The position numbers and the translations under genes are program-made. From Nocardioides panacisoli (GTDB lineage: Bacteria > Actinomycetota > Actinomycetes > Propionibacteriales > Nocardioidaceae): DNA of 64,000 bases. The stretch is from contig NZ_CP080409.1 of NCBI RefSeq assembly GCF_019448235.1, forward strand, positions 1,612,001 through 1,676,000, given 5' to 3'. The notes beneath the pieces are model-generated. The model did no database searches. It was not told the origin of the DNA and saw nothing but the letters and a program-made list of their open reading frames with translations. Of this stretch, positions 49,566 to 57,900 are shown in pieces (position 1 is the first letter of the stretch; every line of letters starts with the position of its first letter).

Positions 49566-50408
49566 TCAGTGCAGCTCCAGGGTGCAGCACTTCACGCTGC
49601 CGCCGGCCTTGAGCAGCTCGGAGAGCTCGATGCCGACGGGCTCGAAGCCACGCACCCGGAGGGCGTCGTGGAGGCCGGTCGCGGCGGCGCTGAGGAACAC
49701 GTGGTGGCCATCAGAGACCGCGTTCAGGCCGAGCACCGCGGCGTCCTCGTCGGTGGCGATGATCGCGTCGGGGAAGAGACGGCGCAGCAGCGTGCGGCTG
49801 GCCGGCGTGAAGGCCGGTGGGTAGTACGCGACGGTCTCCGCGTCGAGGACGGCCAGCGCGGTGTCGAGGTGGTAGAAGCGCGGGTCGACGAGCTCGAGGG
49901 TGACCACCGGGACCCCGAAGAAGCGCTCCACCTCACGGTGTGCGGCCACCGAGGTGCGGAAGCCGGTGCCGGCGAGCATGATCTCGCCGACCTGGAGGAA
50001 GTCGCCCTGGCCCTCGTTGTCGTCGGTGGAGCGCGTGACGTCGCGGTGCGCCTGCTCGAACCAGGCCTGGTAGGCGTCGCCCTCGGGCTGGCGCTCGGGG
50101 TGCACGAACCGCGCAGCCATGGCGCGCTCCCCGATGGCGATGCCGCCGTTGGCCGCGAACACCATGTCGGGCAGCCCCGGCTCCGGGGCGAGGGTCTCGA
50201 CCGTGTGGCCGTGGGCGACGTACGCCGCCCGGAGGGCCTCCCACTGGCCGATCGCCCGGGCGCGGTCCACCGGGGTGCTGGTGTCCATCCACGGGTTGAT
50301 GGCGTAGCTGACCTCGAAGTGGTCGGGCCGGCACATCAGGTACCGACGCGGCGTCGCCCGGCCCTCCGGCTCGGGAACAGCAGTCAGTGGCGCGGTGGTC
50401 GCGGTCAT
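49566..50408 (-). CDS. dimethylargininase-like amidinohydrolase (DDAH/amidinotransferase fold)
   Basis: 280 residues from ATG 50408, preceded by GGGAGG at 5-nt spacing; GTG 50414 is an alternative. The guanidino-modifying fold has the N-terminal CRPDHFEVSYAINPWM, FAANGGIAIG, the catalytic His in FYHLDTALAVL and the catalytic Cys near the C-terminus (GGSVKCCTLELH). These enzymes hydrolyse methylarginines or arginine-like substrates to citrulline or ornithine; mycobacterial Rv2323c is a relative. The divergent Lrp regulator suggests amino-acid-responsive control. Confidence 0.82.
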   Translation of the reverse strand: MTATTAPLTAVPEPEGRATPRRYLMCRPDHFEVSYAINPWMDTSTPVDRARAIGQWEALRAAYVAHGHTVETLAPEPGLPDMVFAANGGIAIGERAMAARFVHPERQPEGDAYQAWFEQAHRDVTRSTDDNEGQGDFLQVGEIMLAGTGFRTSVAAHREVERFFGVPVVTLELVDPRFYHLDTALAVLDAETVAYYPPAFTPASRTLLRRLFPDAIIATDEDAAVLGLNAVSDGHHVFLSAAATGLHDALRVRGFEPVGIELSELLKAGGSVKCCTLELH

Positions 50409-50441
50409 GGGCACCTCCCGGGTCGGAGCACGGTCAGGGCG

Positions 50442-50485
50442 ACACTACGTTGCGCAGAACGTCGCAACGAGGGACTTTCGTTGCA
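50442..50485. promoter_or_regulatory. Lrp-type operator overlapping the hydrolase promoter
   Basis: A perfect inverted repeat CGTTGCG (50448-50454), 8-bp spacer, CGCAACG (50463-50469) is followed by a third half site CGTTGCA (50479-50485). On the minus strand, a promoter TCGTTG-17-TAGTGT (-10 at 50447-50442) places the inverted repeat exactly between -35 and -10. The adjacent Lrp gene is the obvious source of the regulator. Confidence 0.6.
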
Positions 50486-50541
50486 GATTCGGCATACTTG
50501 GTGTCGATTCGTTGATCGGTGACGCAAGGATCGGAGGCACC

Positions 50542-50988
50542 ATGGACGAGGTCGACCGCGACATCCTCGGCCACCTGCTGCGCGACGGGCGCGCCAGCTT
50601 CGCCGAGATCGGCAGCGGCGTGGGCCTCTCGGCCCCGGCCGTCAAGCGCCGTGTCGACCGCATGCGGGCCAGCGGCGAGATCGCGGGCTTCACCGCCGTC
50701 GTCGACCCCGCCGCCCTGGGGTGGTCCACCGAGGCCTACGTGGAGGTGTACTACCGCGGCAACGTCTCGCCCGCCGAGCTGCGCCGGAGCCTGGAGACCA
50801 TCCCGCAGGTGGTCGGCGTGTGGACCGTCTCCGGCGACGCGGACGCGCTGGTGCACGTCATGGCGCGCAACATGGCCGACGTCGAGGCCTGCGTGGAGCA
50901 GGTCCGGCAGAACATGCGGGTCGACCGCACCCGGAGCTCGATCGTGATGACCCGGCTCTTCGAGCGCCCCCGCGGCACCGCCGGGTAG
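50542..50988 (+). CDS. Lrp/AsnC-family transcriptional regulator
   Basis: 148 residues; ATG at 50542 with GGAGGCACC directly upstream. N-terminal winged helix (MDEVDRDILGHLLRDGRASF, LSAPAVKRRVDRM) and C-terminal RAM ligand domain (GVWTVSGDADALVHVMARNM). Divergent from the dimethylargininase-like gene with a shared operator region, so it probably controls that gene and itself. It ends back to back with azlD. Confidence 0.93.
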   Translation: MDEVDRDILGHLLRDGRASFAEIGSGVGLSAPAVKRRVDRMRASGEIAGFTAVVDPAALGWSTEAYVEVYYRGNVSPAELRRSLETIPQVVGVWTVSGDADALVHVMARNMADVEACVEQVRQNMRVDRTRSSIVMTRLFERPRGTAG

Positions 50989-51297
50989 TCAGAACCAGAG
51001 ACCGGTCACCCAGAAGACGCCCATGCCCGCTGCGACGACGGCCAGCAGGTTTCGGAACCGCCACGCCACCGCCGCGCCCACGGCGAGGGCGGCTGCCTCC
51101 GGTACGCCGACGGCCAGGCTCCCCGACCCGTCCAGGAGCAACGTGGCGACCAGCGCCGCCAACGTGGCGGGCCCGACGTACTCCAGGGCCTGCTCGACGC
51201 GCGGCGGCAGGGTCCGGTCGGCGAAGGCGACGATGAAGACGGCGCGACTGGCATAGGTGCCGAGTCCGGTGAGCACGATGGCGAGGGCGACGGTCAT
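50989..51297 (-). CDS. azlD: AzlD-family branched-chain amino acid exporter subunit
   Basis: 102 residues, four hydrophobic segments, with GLGTYASRAVFIV and the ALEYVGPATLAALV stretch typical of AzlD. ATG at 51297 overlaps the azlC stop. With AzlC it forms an exporter of the BrnFE/AzlCD type for branched-chain amino acids or methionine. Confidence 0.92.
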   Translation of the reverse strand: MTVALAIVLTGLGTYASRAVFIVAFADRTLPPRVEQALEYVGPATLAALVATLLLDGSGSLAVGVPEAAALAVGAAVAWRFRNLLAVVAAGMGVFWVTGLWF

Positions 51298-52013
51298 CGG
51301 CGCGACCTCCGTTCGGCGAGGTACCCGGCACCGAACCCGGCCGCGACACCCGCGACGGCGCCGACGAGCAGGCCCGACTGGCTCGGCAGGCCGGCACTGA
51401 GCCAGGTGACGAGCACCGCCACCGTCGCCGCGACCAGCTTCGGCGCACGGTCGATCGCCATCACCACGATGCCGGTGAACATCACCGGGATCGCGAACTT
51501 CAGCTGCCACTCCTCGGGCACGACCGGCCCGATGAGCAGGCCCAGCGCCACGGCGGTGAACCAGAACACCGCGAACGCGGCGCCCATCGCCAGGTAGTAG
51601 GTCCGGAAGGTGCGCGGGTCGTCGCCCCGGCGCAGGGTCGCCAGCGCGAACACCTGGTCGATGAGCAGGTAGGGCGCGAACCAGCGGAACCAGCGCGGCT
51701 GGCCGCGGAAGTACCGCGCGAGGGCGGCGGAGTACATCAGGTGGCGGGCGTTGACCACCAGGGCCGCGCCGACTGCCGCCACCCAGAACGCGCCGCCGCC
51801 GAGGAGCGTGATCAGCGTCAGCTGGGCAGCGCCCGCGAACACGACGGGGGCGGTGGTCCACCCGAGGAGATTGCCGAGCCCGGACTCGGTGATGGCGAGC
51901 CCGACCACCAGGGCGAACGGCACCGCGGGGATGATCAGGGGAACGGCGTCGAGCAGGGCGCGACGAACGATCGGGGCCCGGTCGCCCGACACCACCGACT
52001 CGGGCTCACTCAC
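51294..52013 (-). CDS. azlC: AzlC-family branched-chain amino acid permease
   Basis: 239 residues from GTG 52013; an in-frame GTG at 52061 is possible but would add a segment with no ribosome site. About seven membrane segments; the family motifs PFALVVGLAITESGLG, NARHLMYSAAL and LIDQVFAL are present. Large subunit of the AzlCD exporter. The neighbouring Lrp gene may regulate it, as BrnFE is controlled by Lrp in corynebacteria (inference). Confidence 0.92.
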   Translation of the reverse strand: MSEPESVVSGDRAPIVRRALLDAVPLIIPAVPFALVVGLAITESGLGNLLGWTTAPVVFAGAAQLTLITLLGGGAFWVAAVGAALVVNARHLMYSAALARYFRGQPRWFRWFAPYLLIDQVFALATLRRGDDPRTFRTYYLAMGAAFAVFWFTAVALGLLIGPVVPEEWQLKFAIPVMFTGIVVMAIDRAPKLVAATVAVLVTWLSAGLPSQSGLLVGAVAGVAAGFGAGYLAERRSRR

Positions 52014-52114
52014 GGCGCTCAGCCTAGGACCGGGCGCCGACAGCGCCCCAATCGTTGACACCCCCGATCTGCGGCGACAGGAACATCGGCGGCCGCCCGC
52101 CCGTTGGGCTCGTC

Positions 52115-53287
52115 GTGACGCGCGCGACCGAGGGCTCCGTGGCGCCCGGCGGGATCGCCGGGCGCGACTTCCGGCTGCTGCTCGCCGCGACGCTGGCGAC
52201 CTTCGCCAACTACGCCCCGCTGCTCTCGGTCGGCGCTCTCTGGGCCGACGCCGGTGGCGCCGGCTCGGCGGGCGCCGGCTCGCTCACCGCGGTCATGATG
52301 GCCGGCACGGTCGCCGCCCAGCTCAGCATGGGCGTGCTGCTGCGGCTGCTGTCGCTCCGCTCGATGTTCGTCCTGGGTGCCCTGCTGCTGGGCGTCCCGA
52401 CGCTGGCCTACCTGCCCTCCCAGGAGCTGTGGTGGCTGCTCGCGGTCTCCGCGGTGCGCGGCGTCGGCTTCGGCATGGTCGTGGTCGCCGGCAGCGCACT
52501 GGTGGCGGTGCTCGTCCCGCCGGCCGAACGCGGCCGGGCCGCGGGACAGTACGGCGTGGCCGTCGGGCTCCCCGCCGTCCTGCTGCTCCCGCTCGGCGTG
52601 TGGTTGGTGGAGCAGGTCGGGTTCGCGCCGATCTTCTGGACCGCTGCGCTGCTCGCGGTCGCGGCGGTCCCCCTGCTCCGCGGCATGACCGACGACCGAC
52701 TGCTGGTCGCCTCCCCCACCACGCCGACCGATGCCCTCGCCTCCGGCCGTCGCTGGACGCCCCTGCTGGCCCCGTGGGTGCTGCTGCTGGCCGTCGCGTG
52801 CGCCTACGGCGGCGTGGTGACCTTCGTGCCGCTGACCCTGCCGTCCTCGGACGTGGCGTCGGTCGTGCTCTTCGTCGCGTCGGCGGCGATGATCACCGGA
52901 CGCTGGGCGGCCGGCGTCCTCAGCGACCGCACGGGAGCGACCACCCTGCTGCTGATGACGGGCATCGCGACCGCGGCGCTCGGCATGGCCGGCCTCGGCG
53001 TCGCCCTGGACCTGGACAGCGGCGCGGCGCTCCTCGCCGTCCCGGCCGCTGCGGCGTACGGCGTCGGGTTCGGGGCGATCCAGAACGAGACGCTGGTGCT
53101 GATGTTCCAGCGGGCCGGCCCCGGGGCGCACGGACGCGCCAGCACGGTGTGGAACCTCGCCTACGACGCGGGCAGCGGGTTCGGTGCCTACGCGATCGGC
53201 GTGCTCGCCCTGCCGCTGGACATGGGCGGCGCCTTCCTCGTGGCCGCCCTGGCCATCGTGCTGGTGCTGCCCGCCGTACGCCGCTGA
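52115..53287 (+). CDS. MFS transporter (CynX/NimT-like)
   Basis: 390 residues from GTG 52115; the frame opens at TTG 52055, but TTGACA there is more likely a -35 box than a start. Twelve hydrophobic segments with the MFS cytoplasmic loop GRAAGQYGVAVG and the repeated GRWAAGVLSDRTGA. Substrate unknown. Divergent from azlC; ends 25 bp before the convergent LCP gene. Confidence 0.85.
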   Translation: MTRATEGSVAPGGIAGRDFRLLLAATLATFANYAPLLSVGALWADAGGAGSAGAGSLTAVMMAGTVAAQLSMGVLLRLLSLRSMFVLGALLLGVPTLAYLPSQELWWLLAVSAVRGVGFGMVVVAGSALVAVLVPPAERGRAAGQYGVAVGLPAVLLLPLGVWLVEQVGFAPIFWTAALLAVAAVPLLRGMTDDRLLVASPTTPTDALASGRRWTPLLAPWVLLLAVACAYGGVVTFVPLTLPSSDVASVVLFVASAAMITGRWAAGVLSDRTGATTLLLMTGIATAALGMAGLGVALDLDSGAALLAVPAAAAYGVGFGAIQNETLVLMFQRAGPGAHGRASTVWNLAYDAGSGFGAYAIGVLALPLDMGGAFLVAALAIVLVLPAVRR

Positions 53288-53312
53288 GCGCCGTCCGCGG
53301 GAGCGCGCCCGG

Positions 53313-54218
53313 TCAGCAGTTCTTGATGACGCCCGTGGTGCGGGCCTGGTCGCCCCAACTGCGGGCCTTGCTGGTCGAGGGGAACACGACCGAGGCGCCG
53401 CCGACGTTGCCGATGCTGCCGGGCAGGACGCAGTTGGTGATCTTGCCGGCGTCGACCTGGGTGCCGGCCTGCGCGAGCTTGAACAGCTCGACGGGACCGA
53501 GGTCGGTGTGCAGGTGCTGCATCACCGAGGTCACGCCCCGCTCGACGAAGCCCGGCTGGGCGGCGCGCTCGAGGACCCGCTCGTGGATGCCCCGCAGCAC
53601 GCGCTGCTGGTTGGCGGACCGGTCGAAGTCACCGCCCGGCAGCGACTTGCGGATGCGGCCGAACGCGGTGGCGCCGTGGCCGTTGACCCGGACCGAGCCC
53701 TGCTTGAAGCCCTGGGGCCACAGGTCGGAGTCGGAGAAGTAGCGCGGGTTCTGGACGCGGATGCCGCCGATGGAGTTGACCATCTCGCGCAGCCCCTGGA
53801 AACGGGTCACGAAGACGTAGTCCGGCTGCACCCCGATCAGGTTGCCCACGGTCTCGCCGAGCAGCTGCGGGCCCCCGAAGAAGAGCGCCGCGTTGACCCG
53901 GCTCGAGCCGCGACCGGGGATCGGGACCCAACTGTCACGCGGGATGCCGATCGCGGTGGCCGCGCCGGTGCGGGTGTTGATGCCGATCATCTGCAGGGCG
54001 TCCCCGCGGGTGCGCAGCATGTCCTGGCCCTGACGGGCGTCGGACCCCACCGCGAGCACCCAGACCACGTTCGGGTGCACGTCGACCCCGTCGGTCTGCT
54101 GGAACTTCACCAGGGCCGCCTGGGTCGGGGCCACCGAACTGTTGGGCACCACGACCGCCGCCAGGGCCAGGACCAGGCCGAGCACCACGGTCCGCACCGG
54201 GTTGCGCCAGCGCGTCAT
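53313..54218 (-). CDS. LytR-CpsA-Psr (LCP) family protein
   Basis: 301 residues from ATG 54218, overlapping the upstream stop by one base (TGATG). Short cytoplasmic tail, one membrane segment (about 10-30) and an extracytoplasmic LCP domain: VGSDARQGQDMLRTRGDALQ with the Asp/Arg pair, IGIPRDSWVPIPG, SSRVNAALFFGG and a C-terminal DFDRSANQQRVLRGI. LCP enzymes transfer undecaprenyl- or decaprenyl-linked polymers to peptidoglycan. Ends in a Cys. Confidence 0.92.
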   Translation of the reverse strand: MTRWRNPVRTVVLGLVLALAAVVVPNSSVAPTQAALVKFQQTDGVDVHPNVVWVLAVGSDARQGQDMLRTRGDALQMIGINTRTGAATAIGIPRDSWVPIPGRGSSRVNAALFFGGPQLLGETVGNLIGVQPDYVFVTRFQGLREMVNSIGGIRVQNPRYFSDSDLWPQGFKQGSVRVNGHGATAFGRIRKSLPGGDFDRSANQQRVLRGIHERVLERAAQPGFVERGVTSVMQHLHTDLGPVELFKLAQAGTQVDAGKITNCVLPGSIGNVGGASVVFPSTSKARSWGDQARTTGVIKNC

Positions 54219-54805
54219 CACTTGCCCTTCCCCTTCACGTTGCGCGTCATGTCGAACCCGAAGACCTTCCACTGCTTCCCCTTCGGCGTCAGCATCAGGC
54301 GACCGCTGATGCGGTCCTTGCGCTCCACGTCGCCGTCGAGCTGGACCACCAGGACCACACGCGCCGTGGCGCCGGCGGGCTTGCCGCCCGGCGCGAGGAC
54401 GTCGACGGTGACCTTGCGCTTCTTCACCGTGACCTGCTCGACGCGGTCACCGACGGCCGCGTTGCTCATCACCTTGGGCTGCTTGCGCGCCAGCGCCGCC
54501 GCACCCTGCGTGAAGCCGGGGAATGCCTTGCCGAAGTCCGAGCGCGGGTAGTCGCCGGCGACGTACGCCGCGTCGAGCCACTCGTCGACCGTGGCCGTGG
54601 CGTCCTGGAGGAACTGGCGACGCTGCTTCTTGCCGAGCCTGCCCGCCACGGTGCCCACCGATGCCGAGGTCTCGACCGGCGCCTGGGTCGTCGACGAGCC
54701 GGCGCCGCCGCCACCCGACTCCGGGGTCTCCTCGTCGCCGGTGCACCCCACGAGCACCGTCGAGGCGAGCAACAGGCCCGCTGCTCCGGCCATGATCCTG
54801 CGCAC
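54218..54805 (-). CDS. putative lipoprotein (unknown family)
   Basis: 195 residues; GTG 54805 with AGGGAGGACG upstream. Lipobox VLVGC (Cys21), Gly/Ser/Thr-rich linker, then an alpha/beta domain (about 55-185) with FLQDATATVDEWLDAAYVAG and KQWKVFGFDMTRNV, resembling small NTF2-like or Mce-associated secreted domains. Coupled to the LCP gene, so it may assist wall polymer attachment. Not recognised further. Confidence 0.7.
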   Translation of the reverse strand: MRRIMAGAAGLLLASTVLVGCTGDEETPESGGGGAGSSTTQAPVETSASVGTVAGRLGKKQRRQFLQDATATVDEWLDAAYVAGDYPRSDFGKAFPGFTQGAAALARKQPKVMSNAAVGDRVEQVTVKKRKVTVDVLAPGGKPAGATARVVLVVQLDGDVERKDRISGRLMLTPKGKQWKVFGFDMTRNVKGKGK

Positions 54806-54922
54806 CGATCGTCCTCCCTGTTCCTGCCCGGACGGCCCCCGGGAACGGCCCCCAGAGTGTCACGCTGCGCACACTGTGCCCCAAAGGATGGGTGGCAGGC
54901 GGCATTTCATCCGTGGTGGGTC

Positions 54923-54974
54923 TAGCCTTGTCCCCGGACGCCCGTGGACGCGGGCGAGGTCGAACCCGGAGCCA
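54923..54974 (+). promoter_or_regulatory. candidate -10 and leader hairpin of kgd
   Basis: TAGCCT (54923-54928) is a possible -10, with transcription from near 54935 and a leader of about 60 nt. The leader contains CGCCCG/CGGGCG (6-bp stem, loop TGGACG) around 54938-54955. Evidence is motif only. Confidence 0.3.
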
Positions 54975-54995
54975 GCGGAAGAGGCGAAGCGAGTC

Positions 54996-57900
54996 GTGGC
55001 GCAGTCGTCAGACAAGCAGTCCAACAACACAGTCGACTTCGGAGCCAACGAGTGGCTCGTCGAGGAGATGAAGGAACGGTTCGACGCCGATCCCGACAGC
55101 GTGGATCCGGCGTGGGCCGAGTACTTCCGCGGCGAGGGCGCCAGTCCGGCCGAGGCACGCCACAGCAACGGCCGCGGCGGCGAGGCCCGCTCGCCGCAGC
55201 CGGCCGGAGCGACCGCCTCGTCCGGCTCGCAGGGCTCGGCATCGGCGTCGACGGCGAAGTCCGCGAAGGCGTCCGGCAAGGACGGGTCCACCACGAAGTC
55301 CGCGAAGGCCACCACCTCGGAGAAGCCGGCCACGTCCGAGAAGTCCGGCACGTCGAGCAAGTCGGACACGTCGAGCAAGTCCGACGAGGCCAAGAAGGGC
55401 GACAAGGGTCGGAAGGGCGAGAAGGGCGGCAAGCCGACCCCGAAGGAGTCGCCCCGCCCCGAGCCGACCGAGGCCACCGACGAGCCGACCTACACCACGC
55501 TGCGCGGCATCGCCGCGGCGACCGCGAAGAACATGGACGTCTCGCTGACGGTGCCGACCGCGACGTCCGTGCGCGACATCCCGGTGAAGCTGCTGTGGGA
55601 CAACCGCATCGTCATCAACAGCCACCTCAAGCGCGCCCGCGGCGGCAAGGTCTCCTTCACCCACATCATCGGCTACGCGCTCGTGCGCGCCCTGACCTCG
55701 ATGCCGGAGATGAACAACTCCTTCGGCGAGGTCGACGGCAAGCCCACGATGGTGAGCCCGGCCCACATCAACCTCGGCCTGGCGATCGACCAGCAGAAGC
55801 CCGACGGCACCCGCCAGCTCGTGGCGCCCTCGATCAAGGGCTGCGAGACCATGGACTTCGCGGCCTTCTGGACGGCGTACGAGGACATGATCCGCAAGGC
55901 CAAGGACAACAAGCTGACGATGGAGGACTACGGCGGCACGACCGTCAGCCTCACCAACGTCGGCGGCCTGGGGACGGTCCACTCCGTCCCGCGGCTGATG
56001 AAGGGCCAGGCGGCCATCATCGGCGTCGGTGCGATGAACTACCCCGCCGCCTGGCAGGGGGCGTCGGAGGACGCGATCGCCCGCAACGGCATCAGCAAGG
56101 TCATGACGATGACCTCCACCTACGACCACCGCGTCATCCAGGGTGCGCAGTCCGGTGAGTTCCTCAAGCGGGTCCACGAGCTGCTGCTGGGCGAGAACGG
56201 CTTCTACGACGACATCTTCCGCGCCCTGCGGATCCCGTACGAGCCGATCCGCTGGTCCGCCGACATCGCGACCTCCCACGACGACGAGATCAGCAAGCAG
56301 GCCCGCATCCTGGAGCTGATCCACGCCTACCGCGTGCGCGGCCACATGATGGCCGACACCGACCCGCTGGAGTACCAGCAGCGCAGCCACCCCGACCTGC
56401 GGATCGAGTCGCACGGGCTGACGCTGTGGGACCTGGACCGCGAGTTCGCGACCGGCTCGTTCGGCGGCGAGGGTCGCCGCTTCATGAAGCTGCGCCACAT
56501 CCTGGGGATCCTGCGCGACTCCTACTGCCGCACCACCGGCATCGAGTACATGCACATCATGGATCCCGAGCAGCGCCGCTGGATCCAGGAGCGCGTCGAG
56601 CAGCCGCACACCAAGCCGCCCCGCGAGGAGCAGCTGCGGATCCTGCTCAAGCTCAACCAGGCCGAGGCGTTCGAGACCTTCCTGCAGACCAAGTTCGTCG
56701 GCCAGAAGCGCTTCAGCCTCGAGGGCGGCGAGACCACCGTCCCGGTCATCGACGAGATCTGCGAGGCCTCCGCGGAGTCCGGCCTCGACGAGGTCACCAT
56801 CGGCATGGCCCACCGGGGCCGCCTCAACGTGCTCGCGAACATCGTGGGGAAGAACTACTCCCAGATCTTCCGCGAGTTCGAGGGCAACATCGACCCCCGC
56901 ACCGTGCAGGGCTCGGGCGACGTGAAGTACCACCTCGGCGCCGAGGGCGAGTTCGTCGCGGACCGCGGCGACAAGGTCAAGGTCTCGGTGGCCGCCAACC
57001 CGTCCCACCTCGAGGCCGTCGACCCGGTCCTGGAGGGCATCTCCCGCGCCAAGCAGGACGTGCTCGACCGGGGCGAGGAGTTCCCGGTGCTGCCGCTGCT
57101 GGTGCACGGTGACGCCGCGTTCGCCGGGCAGGGAGTCGTGGCAGAGACGCTCAACCTCTCGCAGCTGCGGGGCTACCGCACCGGCGGCACGATCCACCTC
57201 GTGGTCAACAACCAGGTCGGCTTCACCACCGCGCCGGCCGCGTCGCGGTCCTCGCTGTACTGCACCGACGTGGCCCGGATGGTGCAGGCGCCGATCTTCC
57301 ACGTCAACGGCGACGACCCCGAGGCCTGCATCCGCGTGGCTCGGCTGGCCTTCGAGTACCGCCAGGCGTTCAACAAGGACGTCGTGATCGACCTGGTCTG
57401 CTACCGGCGCCGCGGCCACAACGAGGGCGACGACCCGTCGTACACGCAGCCGCTGATGTATGACCTGATCGAGCAGAAGCGCTCGGTGCGCAAGCTCTAC
57501 ACCGAGTCGCTCATCGGTCGCGGTGACATCACCGTGGAGGAGGCCGAGCAGGTCGTCAAGGACTACCAGGAGAAGCTCGAGCGGGTCTTCACCGAGGTCC
57601 GCGAGGCGACCAGCCAGCCCGACGAGTGGACGACCGTCCCCGACTACCCCGACAAGCCGGCGGCGGAGACCAACACCGCGGTCTCGTTCGAGACGCTGAA
57701 GCAGATCGCCGACGCCTACGTGACGCCGCCGGAGGGCTTCACCGTCCACCCGAAGGTGATGCCGCAGCTGCAGCGCCGCGCCTCGGCCATCACCGAGGGT
57801 CCGGTCGACTGGGGCACCGGCGAGATCCTCGCCTTCGGCGCGCTGCTGCTCGACGGTCGTCCGGTGCGGCTGTCCGGCCAGGACTCGCGTCGTGGCACGT

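Noticed and set aside
52055..52114. TTG at 52055 as start of the MFS gene
   Set aside because: The residues it would add do not resemble an MFS N-terminus, and TTGACA at that point is better read as a -35 hexamer.
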